Shown here: positions 1 through 10,348 of the stretch, piece after piece
Layout: each line of letters begins with the position of its first letter
Numbering within the stretch: position 1 is the first letter of the stretch
DNA from: an uncultured Clostridia bacterium
GTDB taxonomy: Bacteria; Bacillota; Clostridia; TANB77; CAG-508
Assembly (NCBI GenBank): GCA_934178475.1
Contig: CAKPQH010000002.1
Coordinates: 62,001-126,000 of the forward strand
DNA: 64,000 nt
Direction: 5' to 3'
The notes under the pieces: generated by a model
Database searches by the model: none
What the model was told of the DNA's origin: nothing
The model's input: the letters and a program-made list of their open reading frames with translations, nothing else
Program-made: the position numbers and the translations under genes

Positions 1-918
1 TGGAAAAAGAAAAATGAGGATACATATATTAATAAAATAAATGTAAATGTATATACTTCATTAGCAGAAATGTATAATGCTTTTAAATTAGGGAATATTG
101 ATTTAATTGTTACAGAAAATACATCATACCAAGATTATATAGGAACAATTGGATATAATACAACTGAAATTGAAGGAAGAGAATTTATATTCTTAGCTCT
201 TAACAATCAAAACCAGTTATTAGCAGATGCAAGCATAAGAAAAGCAGTGAGAGATGCAATAAATAAAGATGAAGTTGTTGCTAATATAAAAGGATATAGT
301 ACAGCAAATTTTATGCTTAATACAAATAGTTATTTAATTAATAGAGAAGATGAAAATTATTATAATCTTGGAGAAGTATCTAATATTCTTAATTCACAAA
401 ATTGGCTTATAAAAAATGGTGTATGGCAAAGAAGCATAAATTATTCTATACAAAAATTAGAATTTAACTTGGTCGTAAAAGTAAGCGATTCAACTAGAGT
501 TGAGATTGCTAAAAATATAAAAAATCAACTAGCAAGTCAAGGAATAATAATTAATTTAATTGGTGCATCTGATGAAGATTACAATAATTATTTAATAAAT
601 AAGAATTATGATATGATTTTATGTAGCAGCTATTTGCCAATAGCACCTGATTTAAATACATATTTGGGAGAAAATAATATTGCAAATTACAACAATGATG
701 AAGTAAAAGGGGTATTAAATGATATAAATAATATTACAGATGAAAATGAACTAAAAAATAAATATCAGAGATTATATGAAATATATAATGGAGAAGCTCC
801 ATATATAGGTATAGCAAGAAAAAAAGCATATGTTCTTACAAATACAGATTTAGTTGGAGAGATAAAATCAAATTGGTTTAATTTATTTTATGGAATAAAA
901 GATTGGTACAAGAAATAA
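1..918 (+). CDS. Peptide ABC transporter substrate-binding protein, C-terminal part
   Basis: The reading frame is already open at base 1, so this is the C-terminal 305 residues of a longer protein. It resembles the C-terminal lobe of family 5 extracellular solute-binding proteins (SBP_bac_5, OppA/DppA type). The clearest mark is the segment LADASIRKAVRDAINKDEV, the 'R+A++YAIDR+' helix conserved in that family. Such proteins are normally lipid-anchored outside the membrane and hand oligopeptides to an Opp/Dpp permease. The signal peptide, lipobox and any transporter partners would lie before the window. The next gene is an unrelated lipid gene 64 bases downstream. The family call is fairly safe; the ligand is not predictable. 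Confidence 0.75.
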   Translation, partial: WKKKNEDTYINKINVNVYTSLAEMYNAFKLGNIDLIVTENTSYQDYIGTIGYNTTEIEGREFIFLALNNQNQLLADASIRKAVRDAINKDEVVANIKGYSTANFMLNTNSYLINREDENYYNLGEVSNILNSQNWLIKNGVWQRSINYSIQKLEFNLVVKVSDSTRVEIAKNIKNQLASQGIIINLIGASDEDYNNYLINKNYDMILCSSYLPIAPDLNTYLGENNIANYNNDEVKGVLNDINNITDENELKNKYQRLYEIYNGEAPYIGIARKKAYVLTNTDLVGEIKSNWFNLFYGIKDWYKK

Positions 919-982
919 TAGGTTGAAAAAAATAATAGAATGTAATATAATGTTTTTGTAAAAAGAAAAAGGAGGAATAATA

Positions 983-1621
983 ATGGCATCATATATAATA
1001 ATAGCAATAGTTGCATACTTAATAGGAAGTATTAATTTTTCAGTAATATTAAGTAAAAAAATGGCAGGATTTGATGTAAGGGAAAAAGGTAGCGGGAATG
1101 CAGGAACAACGAATATGCTTCGTTCAGTTGGAAAAAAAGCAGCTGCATTAACTCTTTTATGTGATGTGTTAAAAGGTGTTGTTTCAATAGGAATAGCATG
1201 GATTGTAGGAAAAATTGCAAATGATGTGGACAGTGCTTTATTAGTTCAAATAGCAGGAATACTTGTTGTTGTTGGACACACATATCCAATATTTTTTGGA
1301 TTTAAAGGTGGAAAAGGCGTTGCAACTTCTCTAGGAGTATTACTTATGACTAACTGGCAAATAGGTCTAATATGTTTAACATTTGCTATAGTAATAATGG
1401 CACTAAGTAGAAAAGTATCTTTAGGTTCAATAGGAGCAGCAATATTATTTCCTATACTAACAATATTTACAAATTCACATTTTATTGTTGAGGCAAATGG
1501 ATTTAAATATTTAGTATATAGTTTAATATTAGCAGCAATAGTAGTATTTAATCATAGAGAAAACATAAAAAGATTATTAAATGGAACTGAAAATACATTA
1601 AGCTTTAAGAAAAAAAATTAG
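983..1621 (+). CDS. plsY: Glycerol-3-phosphate acyltransferase PlsY
   Basis: This 212-residue integral membrane protein transfers an acyl group from acyl phosphate to glycerol-3-phosphate, the first committed step of phosphatidic acid synthesis in Gram-positive bacteria. The PlsY signatures are visible: GSGNAGTTN at residues 36-44 in the first cytoplasmic loop, and the HTYPIFFGFKGGKGVAT segment near residues 99-115. About five hydrophobic segments are present and the length is normal for the family. A GGAGG site at 971-975 lies 7 bases before the ATG. Its stop codon overlaps the ribosome binding site of gpsA, so the two genes that make and use glycerol-3-phosphate are translationally linked. 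Confidence 0.95.
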   Translation: MASYIIIAIVAYLIGSINFSVILSKKMAGFDVREKGSGNAGTTNMLRSVGKKAAALTLLCDVLKGVVSIGIAWIVGKIANDVDSALLVQIAGILVVVGHTYPIFFGFKGGKGVATSLGVLLMTNWQIGLICLTFAIVIMALSRKVSLGSIGAAILFPILTIFTNSHFIVEANGFKYLVYSLILAAIVVFNHRENIKRLLNGTENTLSFKKKN

Positions 1622-1631
1622 GAGGAACAAA

Positions 1632-2624
1632 ATGAAAAATATAGCAATAATAGGAAGCGGTAGCTGGGGTGTAACTCTTGGAGTACATTTAGCTAGCAAA
1701 GGACATAATGTAAAAATATGGTCTTTTAGTAAAGATGAAAAAGACTTAATAAATAATGAAAAAAAATGTAAGTTTATACCAGATTTGATTTTACCAGATG
1801 GAATATATTGCAGTAATGATTATAAAGAAGTAATTGAAGGTGCAGATTTAATACTTCAAGTTACTCCATCAAAATTTACAAGAAATATAGTGAAAGATTT
1901 TAAAGAATTCATTGATTGTGAAAAACAACCTATAATAATTTGTTCAAAAGGAATAGAAAAGGAAACATCAAAAACATTAGATGAAGTAATATTAGATGAA
2001 TTACCAAATGCAAAAGTAGGTGCTTTATCAGGACCTAGCCACGCAGAAGAAGTAGCTTTAGGAATTCCAACAGTTTTGGTAATAGCTTCTAAGCATCAAG
2101 AAATTTTAGATTTAGTACAAGAAACTTTTATGAATGAGAAAATGAGAATTTATACATCTTATGACATTAAGGGAGTAGAACTTGGAGGAGCTTTAAAAAA
2201 TATAATTGCATTTTGTGCGGGAATAGCAGCTGGAATTGGATGTGGAGATAATACTTTTGCAGCACTAATTACAAGAGGATTAACAGAAATTAGAAAGTTA
2301 GGAGTTGCAATGGGAGGACAAAAAGAAACGTTTTATGGACTAAGTGGTCTTGGAGATTTAATTGTAACATGCCTTAGTGAACATAGTAGAAATAGAAAAG
2401 CTGGAAAATTAATAGCACAGGGAAATTCAATAGAAGAGACAAAAAAAGAAGTTGGAATGACAATAGAAAGTATTGATAATATAGAAGTTGCAAAAAAATT
2501 AAGCGAAGAGTATAAAATAGAAATGCCAATAGTTGAAAATGTATATGATGTATTGTATAATAATCTTGAACCAAATATAGCATTAGAAAAATTAATGACA
2601 CGTAATAAAAAAATGGAAGATTAA
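1632..2624 (+). CDS. gpsA: Glycerol-3-phosphate dehydrogenase (NAD(P)+)
   Basis: The 330-residue protein reduces dihydroxyacetone phosphate to sn-glycerol-3-phosphate, supplying the substrate of PlsY just upstream. The Rossmann nucleotide motif GSGSWG lies at residues 8-13. The central GPSHAEE segment and the GGALKNIIA segment with the catalytic lysine are both present, as is the GLGDLIVTC segment of the C-terminal domain. Length is typical. The GGAGG ribosome binding site (1621-1625) begins on the last base of the plsY stop codon, so plsY-gpsA form a tight operon. The protein is expected to be cytoplasmic. Confidence 0.96.
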   Translation: MKNIAIIGSGSWGVTLGVHLASKGHNVKIWSFSKDEKDLINNEKKCKFIPDLILPDGIYCSNDYKEVIEGADLILQVTPSKFTRNIVKDFKEFIDCEKQPIIICSKGIEKETSKTLDEVILDELPNAKVGALSGPSHAEEVALGIPTVLVIASKHQEILDLVQETFMNEKMRIYTSYDIKGVELGGALKNIIAFCAGIAAGIGCGDNTFAALITRGLTEIRKLGVAMGGQKETFYGLSGLGDLIVTCLSEHSRNRKAGKLIAQGNSIEETKKEVGMTIESIDNIEVAKKLSEEYKIEMPIVENVYDVLYNNLEPNIALEKLMTRNKKMED

Positions 2625-2685
2625 AATAATGTGGTATATTTTATTTAATAAAATATAATAATATTTAAAGATGGGAGAGATTGAT

Positions 2686-3156
2686 ATGGAATTTTTTAAT
2701 AAAATTGGAAAAAAAGCAAGTGGAGCATATAAGGATGCTGCAGAAAAGACAGGAAAATTAGCTAAATCAGCTAAATTAAAAATAAAAATATCTGAAGATA
2801 AATCTAAAATAAAAGAAATATATGAAGAAATAGGTAAAAAAGTATACCAAAAACATACTGCTCAAGAAGATTTATGTATAAAAGAAACTCTAGAAGAGGA
2901 ATGCAAAAAAATAGATGAAATTGCTAGTGAGATCGAAGAATACGAAAAAGAAATTTTAGAACTTGAGAATATGAAACAATGTGAAAATTGCAAACAAAAA
3001 ATAGAGAAAGATGCTAAATTTTGCCCTAGTTGTGGAAAAGAACAACCAGAAATAGTAGAAGAAACTGCAGAAGAGTCAGAAGTTCTAGAAGGAGAAGTTA
3101 TAGACAACGAAGATAGTAGCAAAGAAGAAAATAACACTGAAGATAATAAAGAATAA
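2686..3156 (+). CDS. Zinc-ribbon protein with coiled-coil region
   Basis: This acidic, lysine- and glutamate-rich protein has 156 residues. The first half looks like a long helix or coiled coil. It is followed by a zinc ribbon with cysteines at 99, 102, 113 and 116 (CxxC and CPSC). The last 35 residues are very acidic and probably disordered. An upstream in-frame ATG at 2671 exists, but the GGGAGA site at 2673-2678 is placed correctly only for the ATG at 2686, which I chose. Proteins of this layout are common and unnamed in Clostridia. No enzymatic motif is visible and the function is unknown. A clear terminator follows. Confidence 0.8.
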   Translation: MEFFNKIGKKASGAYKDAAEKTGKLAKSAKLKIKISEDKSKIKEIYEEIGKKVYQKHTAQEDLCIKETLEEECKKIDEIASEIEEYEKEILELENMKQCENCKQKIEKDAKFCPSCGKEQPEIVEETAEESEVLEGEVIDNEDSSKEENNTEDNKE

Positions 3157-3161
3157 TATAT

Positions 3162-3204
3162 AAGGGGAATAATTTTGCAAAAAAGGTTATTCCTCTATTT
3201 TTGT
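3162..3204 (+). terminator. Rho-independent terminator
   Basis: AGGGGAATAA pairs with TTATTCCTCT around a 14-base loop and is followed by a run of T. It ends the plsY-gpsA-zinc ribbon transcript. Confidence 0.8.
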
Positions 3205-3218
3205 AAGGAGTGATAGAT

Positions 3219-4064
3219 ATGACAATAAAAGAACTATTAAATCAAGGCGTAATAATGCTTAAAAATGAGAATATAGATGGACCAAAAGTAAAAGCAAGGG
3301 TTTTATTACAATATGTATTAAAAAAGCCAAGAGAATATTTAATCATATATGATAGAAATGAGGTTACTCCAGTACAAAGAGAAAATTATATAAAAGTTAT
3401 AAGAAGGTTATTAGAAGGAGAGCCTCTTCAATATATAATAGGAAGACAAGAGTTTATGAAATTGAATTTTTTAGTTAATAAAGATGTTTTAATTCCTAGA
3501 CAAGACACAGAAATTTTAGTTGAAGAAGTTATAAATATTGCTGAAAAAATACCTAATCCTGTTATATTGGATTTGTGTACTGGAAGCGGAGCAATTGCAG
3601 TATCATTAGCTAAATACATAAAAAATAGTAAAATATATGCTTCAGACATAAGTAAAAATGCATTAAGAGTTGCTAGAGAAAATGCTAAATTAAACGGAGT
3701 ATTAAACAATATTGAATTTATTGAGTCAAATTTATTTGACAAGATAAAGGATTTGAAATTTGACATTATTGTTTCAAACCCTCCTTATATAAGAACAGAT
3801 GAAATAAAAACATTAAATATAGATGTTAGAAATGAACCAAAATTAGCATTAGATGGTGGAAAGGATGGACTGGATTTTTATAAGAAGATTACAGAAAATG
3901 CATTTCAGTATTTAAATAGACAAGGTTATTTATGTTTTGAAATAGGATATGATCAAAAGATAGATGTTTTAAATATAATAAAAAAACAAGGAAGATATGT
4001 TGAAGCTTATTCAAAAAAAGATCTATGCCAAAATGATAGAGTTATCGTTACAAGAATTGGTTAG
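3219..4064 (+). CDS. prmC: Release factor glutamine methyltransferase PrmC
   Basis: PrmC (HemK) methylates the glutamine of the GGQ motif in peptide release factors RF1 and RF2, using S-adenosylmethionine. The catalytic NPPY motif is at residues 187-190. The SAM-binding strand LDLCTGSGAIAVSLA lies in the middle of the protein, and the helical N-terminal domain typical of PrmC is present. A GTG three codons upstream (3210) is possible, but it overlaps the AAGGAG site at 3205-3210. The ATG at 3219 has an 8-base spacing and is preferred, giving 281 residues. The gene is often next to prfA, which is not seen here. A terminator follows. Confidence 0.95.
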   Translation: MTIKELLNQGVIMLKNENIDGPKVKARVLLQYVLKKPREYLIIYDRNEVTPVQRENYIKVIRRLLEGEPLQYIIGRQEFMKLNFLVNKDVLIPRQDTEILVEEVINIAEKIPNPVILDLCTGSGAIAVSLAKYIKNSKIYASDISKNALRVARENAKLNGVLNNIEFIESNLFDKIKDLKFDIIVSNPPYIRTDEIKTLNIDVRNEPKLALDGGKDGLDFYKKITENAFQYLNRQGYLCFEIGYDQKIDVLNIIKKQGRYVEAYSKKDLCQNDRVIVTRIG

Positions 4065-4086
4065 AAATATAAAAATATATACTTAT

Positions 4087-4128
4087 ACCGATTAGATTAA
4101 TTACAAATCTAGTCGGCATTATTTTTTA
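4087..4128 (+). terminator. Rho-independent terminator after prmC
   Basis: CCGATTAGATT pairs with AATCTAGTCGG (one G-U pair) around a short loop, followed by a T-rich tail at 4119-4126. Confidence 0.85.
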
Positions 4129-4140
4129 AAAAATATAAAA

Positions 4141-4173
4141 ACTGTGAATAATATTCACTGTAATATTTATAAT
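4141..4173 (+). promoter_or_regulatory. Candidate operator and promoter for the RCC1 gene pair
   Basis: A near-perfect palindrome, ACTGTGAATA-A-TATTCACTGT (4141-4161), has 10-base arms with one mismatch. A TATAAT box lies at 4168-4173. The -35 position falls inside the left arm (TGAATA at 4145-4150, 17-base spacing), so a protein bound to the palindrome would block the promoter. The regulator is not in the window. Confidence 0.55.
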
Positions 4174-4225
4174 AAAAGTGATAAAGTATAAAAAATGCTA
4201 ACGAAAGAATATGGAGGAAAAAGAA

Positions 4226-6935
4226 TTGAGAAAAGTTTTAGAAAATGTAAAAGGAATAACATTAATTGCATTAATAGTGACTATAATAGTTATTTTAATA
4301 ATATCTGGAATAATGATAAAAATGATGACAGACAATGATGGAGTATTAAATAAAGCAACAAATGCTAAGTTTATGCATAATTTAGGAGCATTAAGAGAAG
4401 AGATAGATTTATATGTAATGAATTCTGAAATGGAAGAAATAGAGGGAATAGAAAAGTATCCAGTAATAAAAACTGAAACAATGAATGATTTAACTGATAA
4501 GGAGAAAGAAAAGTTACCAACAAAATTAAAGAGTCAATTAGCAAGTTTAGCAGCAAAAGATGGAGAGATGCAAACAATTGAAAATATAGATTATACTAAA
4601 ATTTATAAGATAGATAGTAGCAAAATAGCATCAGCAAAATTATTTAGAGGAGATTTATATTTATTAGAATCATTAGGAGAATATAAGGTGATAAGTGTAA
4701 ATGGTGAAGTGTATTACAGTGCTAAAGGTAAAGATACAATAAATATAATAATACCGCTAAATAATATAGAAGATCCAAAATATATAACAGTTGCGAACAA
4801 TACTTATAAATTATATGGAGATGGACGATTAAAAGTAATAGGGGAAGCGACTCAAACTAAAACAGGTTTAACTACCGAACAAAATAAAATATATGAAATA
4901 CAAGAATTTAATTTAGATAACATAGATGTTAAAAAAGTTATAGCAAGAAGTAATTCAGTAAAAACTGATGACGAAGTCGCAAAAACATATGGTGTACAAA
5001 AGATTTATTTTCATACTGGAACGGCATATGTAATAGATGCAAATGGTGATTTATGGGCCTGGGGAGATAATAGTTATAATAAACTAGGACAAGGAAACTC
5101 ATATTTAGTAACAGAACCAACGAAAATATTAGAGGAAAGAACAGAAGGAGCAACAGGAGTACAAGCAAAAAATGTATGGGCAGGAGCAACGAACACATAT
5201 GTATTAGATACGAATAATCAATTATGGTCGTGTGGAACTAATGTTAGGGGCGAATTAGGACAAGGAAACACAAATTCTTATAATAATTTTGTTAAGGTAA
5301 CAGTAGATGGATTGGATTTCAACTCTGTTAATATAGAAAAAATAGAATTAAGTTTAAGTACGCAATATGGTTCAGCTATAATAAAATGCGATAATGGGAA
5401 AGTATATGGATGTGGATATAATGCTTATGGACAATTTGGATTGGGAGATAATAAGAACAGATTAAATTTTGTGAATCTAGGAGATTTTGACGATAAATGG
5501 AATAATACAGATGATATAATAAACGAAGGAATTACAACATTTGTATTAAAAAATAGCACATTATATGGTTGTGGATATAATCAAACACATAAAGTAAATT
5601 CTGGAAATAATTCATATATAAATAAATTGGTAGAAATTGAAACAGATGTAGAAAAAATAGCATATTATAAAGACTACCGGATACGCAATTATAAAAAAAG
5701 ATGGAACCATATATTTAAGAAAAAATGGCATTACTACAAAGGTTACTTGTGTACAGGGTATAGATGTACAACTTGGTGGAGTTAACAAAGCTGTTAAAGA
5801 GAATAAAGTATATAATATAGTTGGAGAAAAACTAGAAACTAAATATGATAATTATAGAGTAAGTGGATTGTTAAATTATAGTATGAGAGGTTTTATAGGC
5901 AGTAATAATAAAATATTTTTAGAAGAATATCCTAATATAGTTACTCCAAAACTAAAAGCAATACTTTCTTTAAAAGAAATATTAAATGACAAAGATATAA
6001 CTTTTGTACAGGGAAATGGAAGCTATATTAATATAGTAGATAAAAATGGAAATGTATACAAAAATGTTAGTGGAAATAATGATACTAGTTTGAGTGATAT
6101 AAAAAAAATAATTTCATCTTCATCAGCAAGTTATGCAATAGATAAAGAAGGACATTTATTTGCCAAAGGAAATTTATACACAGGATTATGGGGGGACGAA
6201 TCAGAAAAAACTTCATATCAAGAAATAACAAAAGATGGTACGAATTTATTTGATAATATAAAAAATATATATACTTCTAAAGCTGGGTTTAGTGCAATAT
6301 TTATAACAGATGATAATAAAATATATTGGGCAGGAAATTCATCATATATTTCATTACCTAATGCAGATGGAGATATTAGTCTTACAGGTGGTGGTAAAGT
6401 TACAAGATATGCTAAAGAAGTTGAAAGCAACAAACTAAATGAAATAAAAGATAAGATATCAGATATAAAATATTCATTTATTAACTCAGGAGGAATTAAT
6501 GGAAGAAATACATTGATTTTAACTACAGAAGGAAAATTGTATACATATTCTTCTAATCAGAATATGACAGGAACGGGTGAAAAAATTGCAACTGATTTTG
6601 TAGAACTTAAAATAAATGGAAATGCACCAGTAAAACAAATAGAAACAATGGATGGATTAAGTTTAGCGTTACTTGAAAACGGAGATGTATATGGCTGGGG
6701 ATATAACACGTATGGAATATTAGGCGAAGGATATGAAATAGGCGGAATTTATAGCACACCAGTTAAGTTAAAGTTAAACAATATAAGTTATATAAGCTTA
6801 GGAGAAGGATTTGCAATATTTGCAAATAAATCAGGAGAAGTGTATGGAATAGGAAAAAATGATTATGGACAATTAGGAACAGGAGATACAAAAGGAGCAG
6901 ATAATTTCGTAAGATGTAAAAATCTTGAAGAATAA
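4226..6935 (+). CDS. Pseudopilin-anchored RCC1-repeat protein, copy 1, frame broken at CGG
   Basis: Two adjoining frames encode one protein of about 902 residues if the C of the CGG codon at 5678 is skipped. Order: a short basic leader ending in Gly, a hydrophobic type IV pilin-like helix (ITLIALIVTIIVILIISGI), a linker, then many RCC1-type beta-propeller repeats recognisable as DLWAWGDNSYNKLGQG or KVYGCGYNAYGQFGLG. Residue +5 after the presumed cleavage site is Ala, not the usual Glu. I place the start at TTG 4226, eight bases after GGAGG (4214-4218), because this gives a leader equivalent to copy 2; an ATG at 4211 would overlap that site. The unshifted frame stops at 5785 after about 35 residues of unrelated sequence. 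Ligand and function are unknown. Confidence 0.75.
5231..5780 (+). repeat. 550 bp tract identical to 7957-8506
   Basis: By direct comparison these 550 bases match 7957-8506 without a difference that I could find, while the sequence on both sides differs at many positions. The tract contains the CGG frameshift site. Confidence 0.85.
5675..5681 (+). other. +1 frameshift site TAC-CGG-A
   Basis: Zero-frame codons are TAC CGG. Skipping the C at 5678 continues in GGA TAC GCA, restoring a repeat that reads GYAIIKKDGTIY. The restored frame is open to the stop at 6935. Confidence 0.8.
6587..6928 (+). repeat. 342 bp tract identical to 9316-9657
   Basis: The last 342 coding bases of copy 1, up to the penultimate sense codon, match copy 2 exactly. 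The region just upstream is diverged. Confidence 0.85.
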
Positions 6936-6960
6936 GATATATATATAGACGGAGGGAATA

Positions 6961-9664
6961 ATGTTAAAAAATGTAGTAAAAAACTTTAAAGGAATAACAT
7001 TAATTGCATTAATAGTGACTATAATAGTTATTTTAATAATATCTGGAATAATGATAAAAATGATGACAGACAATGATGGAGTGTTAAATAAGGCAACAAA
7101 TGCTAAACTAATGTATAATTTAGGAGCATTAAGAGAAGAAATAGATCTATATGTATCTAAATCCAAAATAAGCAATAAACAAGGAATAGATAAATATCCT
7201 GTAATAAAAACTGAAACAATGAACGATTTAACAGATAAGGAGAAAGATAAGCTACCAACAAAGTTAAAGAGTCAGCTAGCAAGTTTAGTACCAAAAGATG
7301 GAGAAATACAAACAATAGAAAATATAGATTATAGTAAAATTTATAAGATAGATAGTAATAAAATAGCGTCAGTAAAGTCATTTAATGGAGATTTATATTT
7401 ATTGGAAACAGAAAATGAGTATAAAGTAATAAGCGTAAAAGGCGAGATGTATAACAAAGAAGAGATAAATATAATAATACCAATAAATAATATAGAAGAT
7501 CCAAAATATGTAACAGTTGCGAACAATACTTATAAATTATACGGAGATGGACGACTAAAGGTAATAGGAGAAGCAACTCAAACTAAAACAGGTTTGACTA
7601 CTGAACAAAATAAGATATATGGAATACAAGAATTTAATTTAGATAACATAGATGTTAAAAAAGTTATAGCTAAAAGTAATTCAGTAGAAACAGATGATGA
7701 AGTTGCAAAAGCATATGGAGTAAAAAAGATTTATTTTCATACAAATACAGTATATGTAATAGATGCTAATAATGATTTGTGGGCATGGGGAGATAATAGT
7801 TTTAACAAACTAGGACAAGGAAATTCATATTTAGTAACAGAACCAACAAAAATACTAGATGGAAGAACAGAAGGAGCTACAGGAGTAAAATCAAAAAATG
7901 TATGGGCAGGGGCAACTAACACATATGTATTGGATATAAATAACCAGTTATGGGCATGTGGAACTAATGTTAGGGGCGAATTAGGACAAGGAAACACAAA
8001 TTCTTATAATAATTTTGTTAAGGTAACAGTAGATGGATTGGATTTCAACTCTGTTAATATAGAAAAAATAGAATTAAGTTTAAGTACGCAATATGGTTCA
8101 GCTATAATAAAATGCGATAATGGGAAAGTATATGGATGTGGATATAATGCTTATGGACAATTTGGATTGGGAGATAATAAGAACAGATTAAATTTTGTGA
8201 ATCTAGGAGATTTTGACGATAAATGGAATAATACAGATGATATAATAAACGAAGGAATTACAACATTTGTATTAAAAAATAGCACATTATATGGTTGTGG
8301 ATATAATCAAACACATAAAGTAAATTCTGGAAATAATTCATATATAAATAAATTGGTAGAAATTGAAACAGATGTAGAAAAAATAGCATATTATAAAGAC
8401 TACCGGATACGCAATTATAAAAAAAGATGGAACCATATATTTAAGAAAAAATGGCATTACTACAAAGGTTACTTGTGTACAGGGTATAGATGTACAACTT
8501 GGTGGAATTAACAAAGCTGTTAAAGAAAACAAAGTATATAATATAGCTGGAGAAAAGGTAGAAACTAAATATGATAGTTATGGAGTAAGGGGATTATTAA
8601 ATTATAGTATGGGAGGTTTTATAGGCAGTAATAATAAAATATTCTTAGAAGAGTACCCTAATATAGTTAGTCCAAAATTAAAAGCAATACTTTCTTTAAA
8701 AGAAATATTAAACGACAAAGATATAACTTTTGTACAAGGAAATGGAAGCTATATTAATATAGTAGATAAAGATGGAAATGCATACAAAAATGCAAGTGGG
8801 AATAAAGAAGCTAATTTAAGTGATATAAAAAAAATAGTATCATCTTCAACATCAAGTTATGCAATAGATAAAAGAGGACATTTATTTGCAAAAGGTAGTC
8901 CATATACGGGTTTATGGGGAAATATAGAGGTAAAAAATTCATATGAGGAAATAACAAAGGATGGTACGAATTTATTTGATAACATAAAAGGTATATACAC
9001 TTCAAAAACTGGATTTAGTGTAATATTAATAACAGATGATAATAAAATATATTGGGCAGGAAATACATCATATATTTCATTACCTAATGCAGATGGAGAT
9101 ATTATTTTTCCAACTGGGAGTAGAATTACAAACTATGCTAAAGAAGTAGAAAGCAACAAACTAAATGAAATAAAAGATAAAATATCAGATATAAAATATT
9201 CATTTATTAACTCAGGAGGAATTTATGGTAGAAATACATTAATTTTAACAACAGAAGGAAATTTGTATACACATTCAAATTCTAATCAGAATTTAACAGG
9301 AACGGGTGAAAAAACTGCAACTGATTTTGTAGAACTTAAAATAAATGGAAATGCACCAGTAAAACAAATAGAAACAATGGATGGATTAAGTTTAGCGTTA
9401 CTTGAAAACGGAGATGTATATGGCTGGGGATATAACACGTATGGAATATTAGGCGAAGGATATGAAATAGGCGGAATTTATAGCACACCAGTTAAGTTAA
9501 AGTTAAACAATATAAGTTATATAAGCTTAGGAGAAGGATTTGCAATATTTGCAAATAAATCAGGAGAAGTGTATGGAATAGGAAAAAATGATTATGGACA
9601 ATTAGGAACAGGAGATACAAAAGGAGCAGATAATTTCGTAAGATGTAAAAATCTTGAGGAATAA
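6961..9664 (+). CDS. Pseudopilin-anchored RCC1-repeat protein, copy 2, frame broken at CGG
   Basis: This is the tandem paralogue of the preceding gene, 25 bases downstream with its own GGAGGG site and no terminator between them, so they are probably cotranscribed. It starts with the leader MLKNVVKNFKG and the same hydrophobic helix, followed by RCC1-type repeats. The zero frame ends at 8511; skipping the C of CGG at 8404 gives a continuous protein of about 900 residues ending at 9664. The copies differ by scattered substitutions over the N-terminal third and the middle but share two exactly identical tracts. The pilin-like helix suggests membrane insertion or assembly through a prepilin peptidase pathway; no such machinery is encoded in this window. 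Confidence 0.75.
7957..8506 (+). repeat. 550 bp tract identical to 5231-5780
   Basis: Second copy of the exact repeat inside the RCC1 pair. It contains the same CGG frameshift site. Confidence 0.85.
8401..8407 (+). other. +1 frameshift site TAC-CGG-A
   Basis: Identical to the site at 5675-5681. Skipping the C at 8404 continues in GGA TAC GCA, open to 9664. Confidence 0.8.
9316..9657 (+). repeat. 342 bp tract identical to 6587-6928
   Basis: Second copy of the exact C-terminal repeat of the RCC1 pair. Confidence 0.85.
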
Positions 9665-9678
9665 ATATATTAATGAAT

Positions 9679-9717
9679 AAAGTAATGTAGCAAATGTTAG
9701 CTATGTTACTTTTTTAT
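9679..9717 (+). terminator. Rho-independent terminator after RCC1 pair
   Basis: AAGTAATGTAGC pairs with GCTATGTTACTT (two G-U pairs) around a short loop and runs into TTTTTT. Confidence 0.85.
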
Positions 9718-9809
9718 TTGCAAAAATTAATTAAAATTATTTTTTTAGAATAATAAAATGAAAATTGTAAAAAATAATTAAAGATAATAAAAAAATAGGA
9801 GAGATAGAA

Positions 9810-10259
9810 ATGAAAATTAATGAATGTATGTGTAAAGATGTGTGCTTTATAAAGCCAGATTGCAAAGTTTATGATGCTGCAAGAATAATGTGTGAAAATC
9901 ATATAGGATGTATTCCTATTTGTGATGATAAAAGACAGGTAGTAGGACTTTTAACAGATAGAGATATATTGCTTAGAACAGTTGCATGTAATAAAGATAC
10001 AAAAGCAACACCTGTTAGTGAAATTATGACTAATGATGTTTGTACTTGTGGATGCAATGATGAAGTGATACATGCTCAAAATAAAATGGAATCAAATCAA
10101 ATAAGAAGAATACCAGTATTAGATGAACAAAATAAATTAGTTGGAATTTTAACAATGGGAGATTTAGCAAAATATGGAGATGAACTTGGTAAGCAAAATG
10201 TTTGTAAAACAATAGAAAATATTTGTAATTGTCAAGGAAGTCAAAAAAATAATGGATAA
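9810..10259 (+). CDS. CBS-domain protein
   Basis: This 149-residue cytoplasmic protein consists of two tandem CBS domains, which bind adenine nucleotides and sense energy or redox state. The repeated pattern is visible: GCIPICDDKRQVVGLLTDRDILLR near residues 33-56 and RRIPVLDEQNKLVGILTMGDLAKYG near 95-119. The protein is rich in cysteine, including CNDEV and a C-terminal CKTIENICNC segment, which could bind a metal. No catalytic domain is attached, so a regulatory or partner-binding role is likely. It stands alone between two terminated units; a GGAGAG site precedes the ATG. Confidence 0.85.
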   Translation: MKINECMCKDVCFIKPDCKVYDAARIMCENHIGCIPICDDKRQVVGLLTDRDILLRTVACNKDTKATPVSEIMTNDVCTCGCNDEVIHAQNKMESNQIRRIPVLDEQNKLVGILTMGDLAKYGDELGKQNVCKTIENICNCQGSQKNNG

Positions 10260-10300
10260 ATATTAATAAATAGTATGTATAAAATGCATAAAACAAAAAT

Positions 10301-10341
10301 CCTCTTAATATAATTGTAAAAATAACAATTATATTAGGAGG
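10301..10341 (+). promoter_or_regulatory. Hairpin that masks the sipL ribosome binding site
   Basis: CCTCTTAATATAATTGT (10301-10317) is complementary to ACAATTATATTAGGAGG (10325-10341) over 17 base pairs with one G-U pair and a 7-base loop. The 3' arm contains the GGAGG ribosome binding site, 7 bases before the sipL ATG. No T-run follows, so it is not an ordinary terminator. When folded it should block translation of sipL. Confidence 0.7.
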
Positions 10342-10348
10342 TATTTTA

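Noticed and set aside
4226..9664. Phase variation by homopolymer slippage as cause of the RCC1 frame breaks
   Set aside because: The break lies at TACCGGATAC with no homopolymer or short tandem repeat; frames on both sides pin it to the single C.
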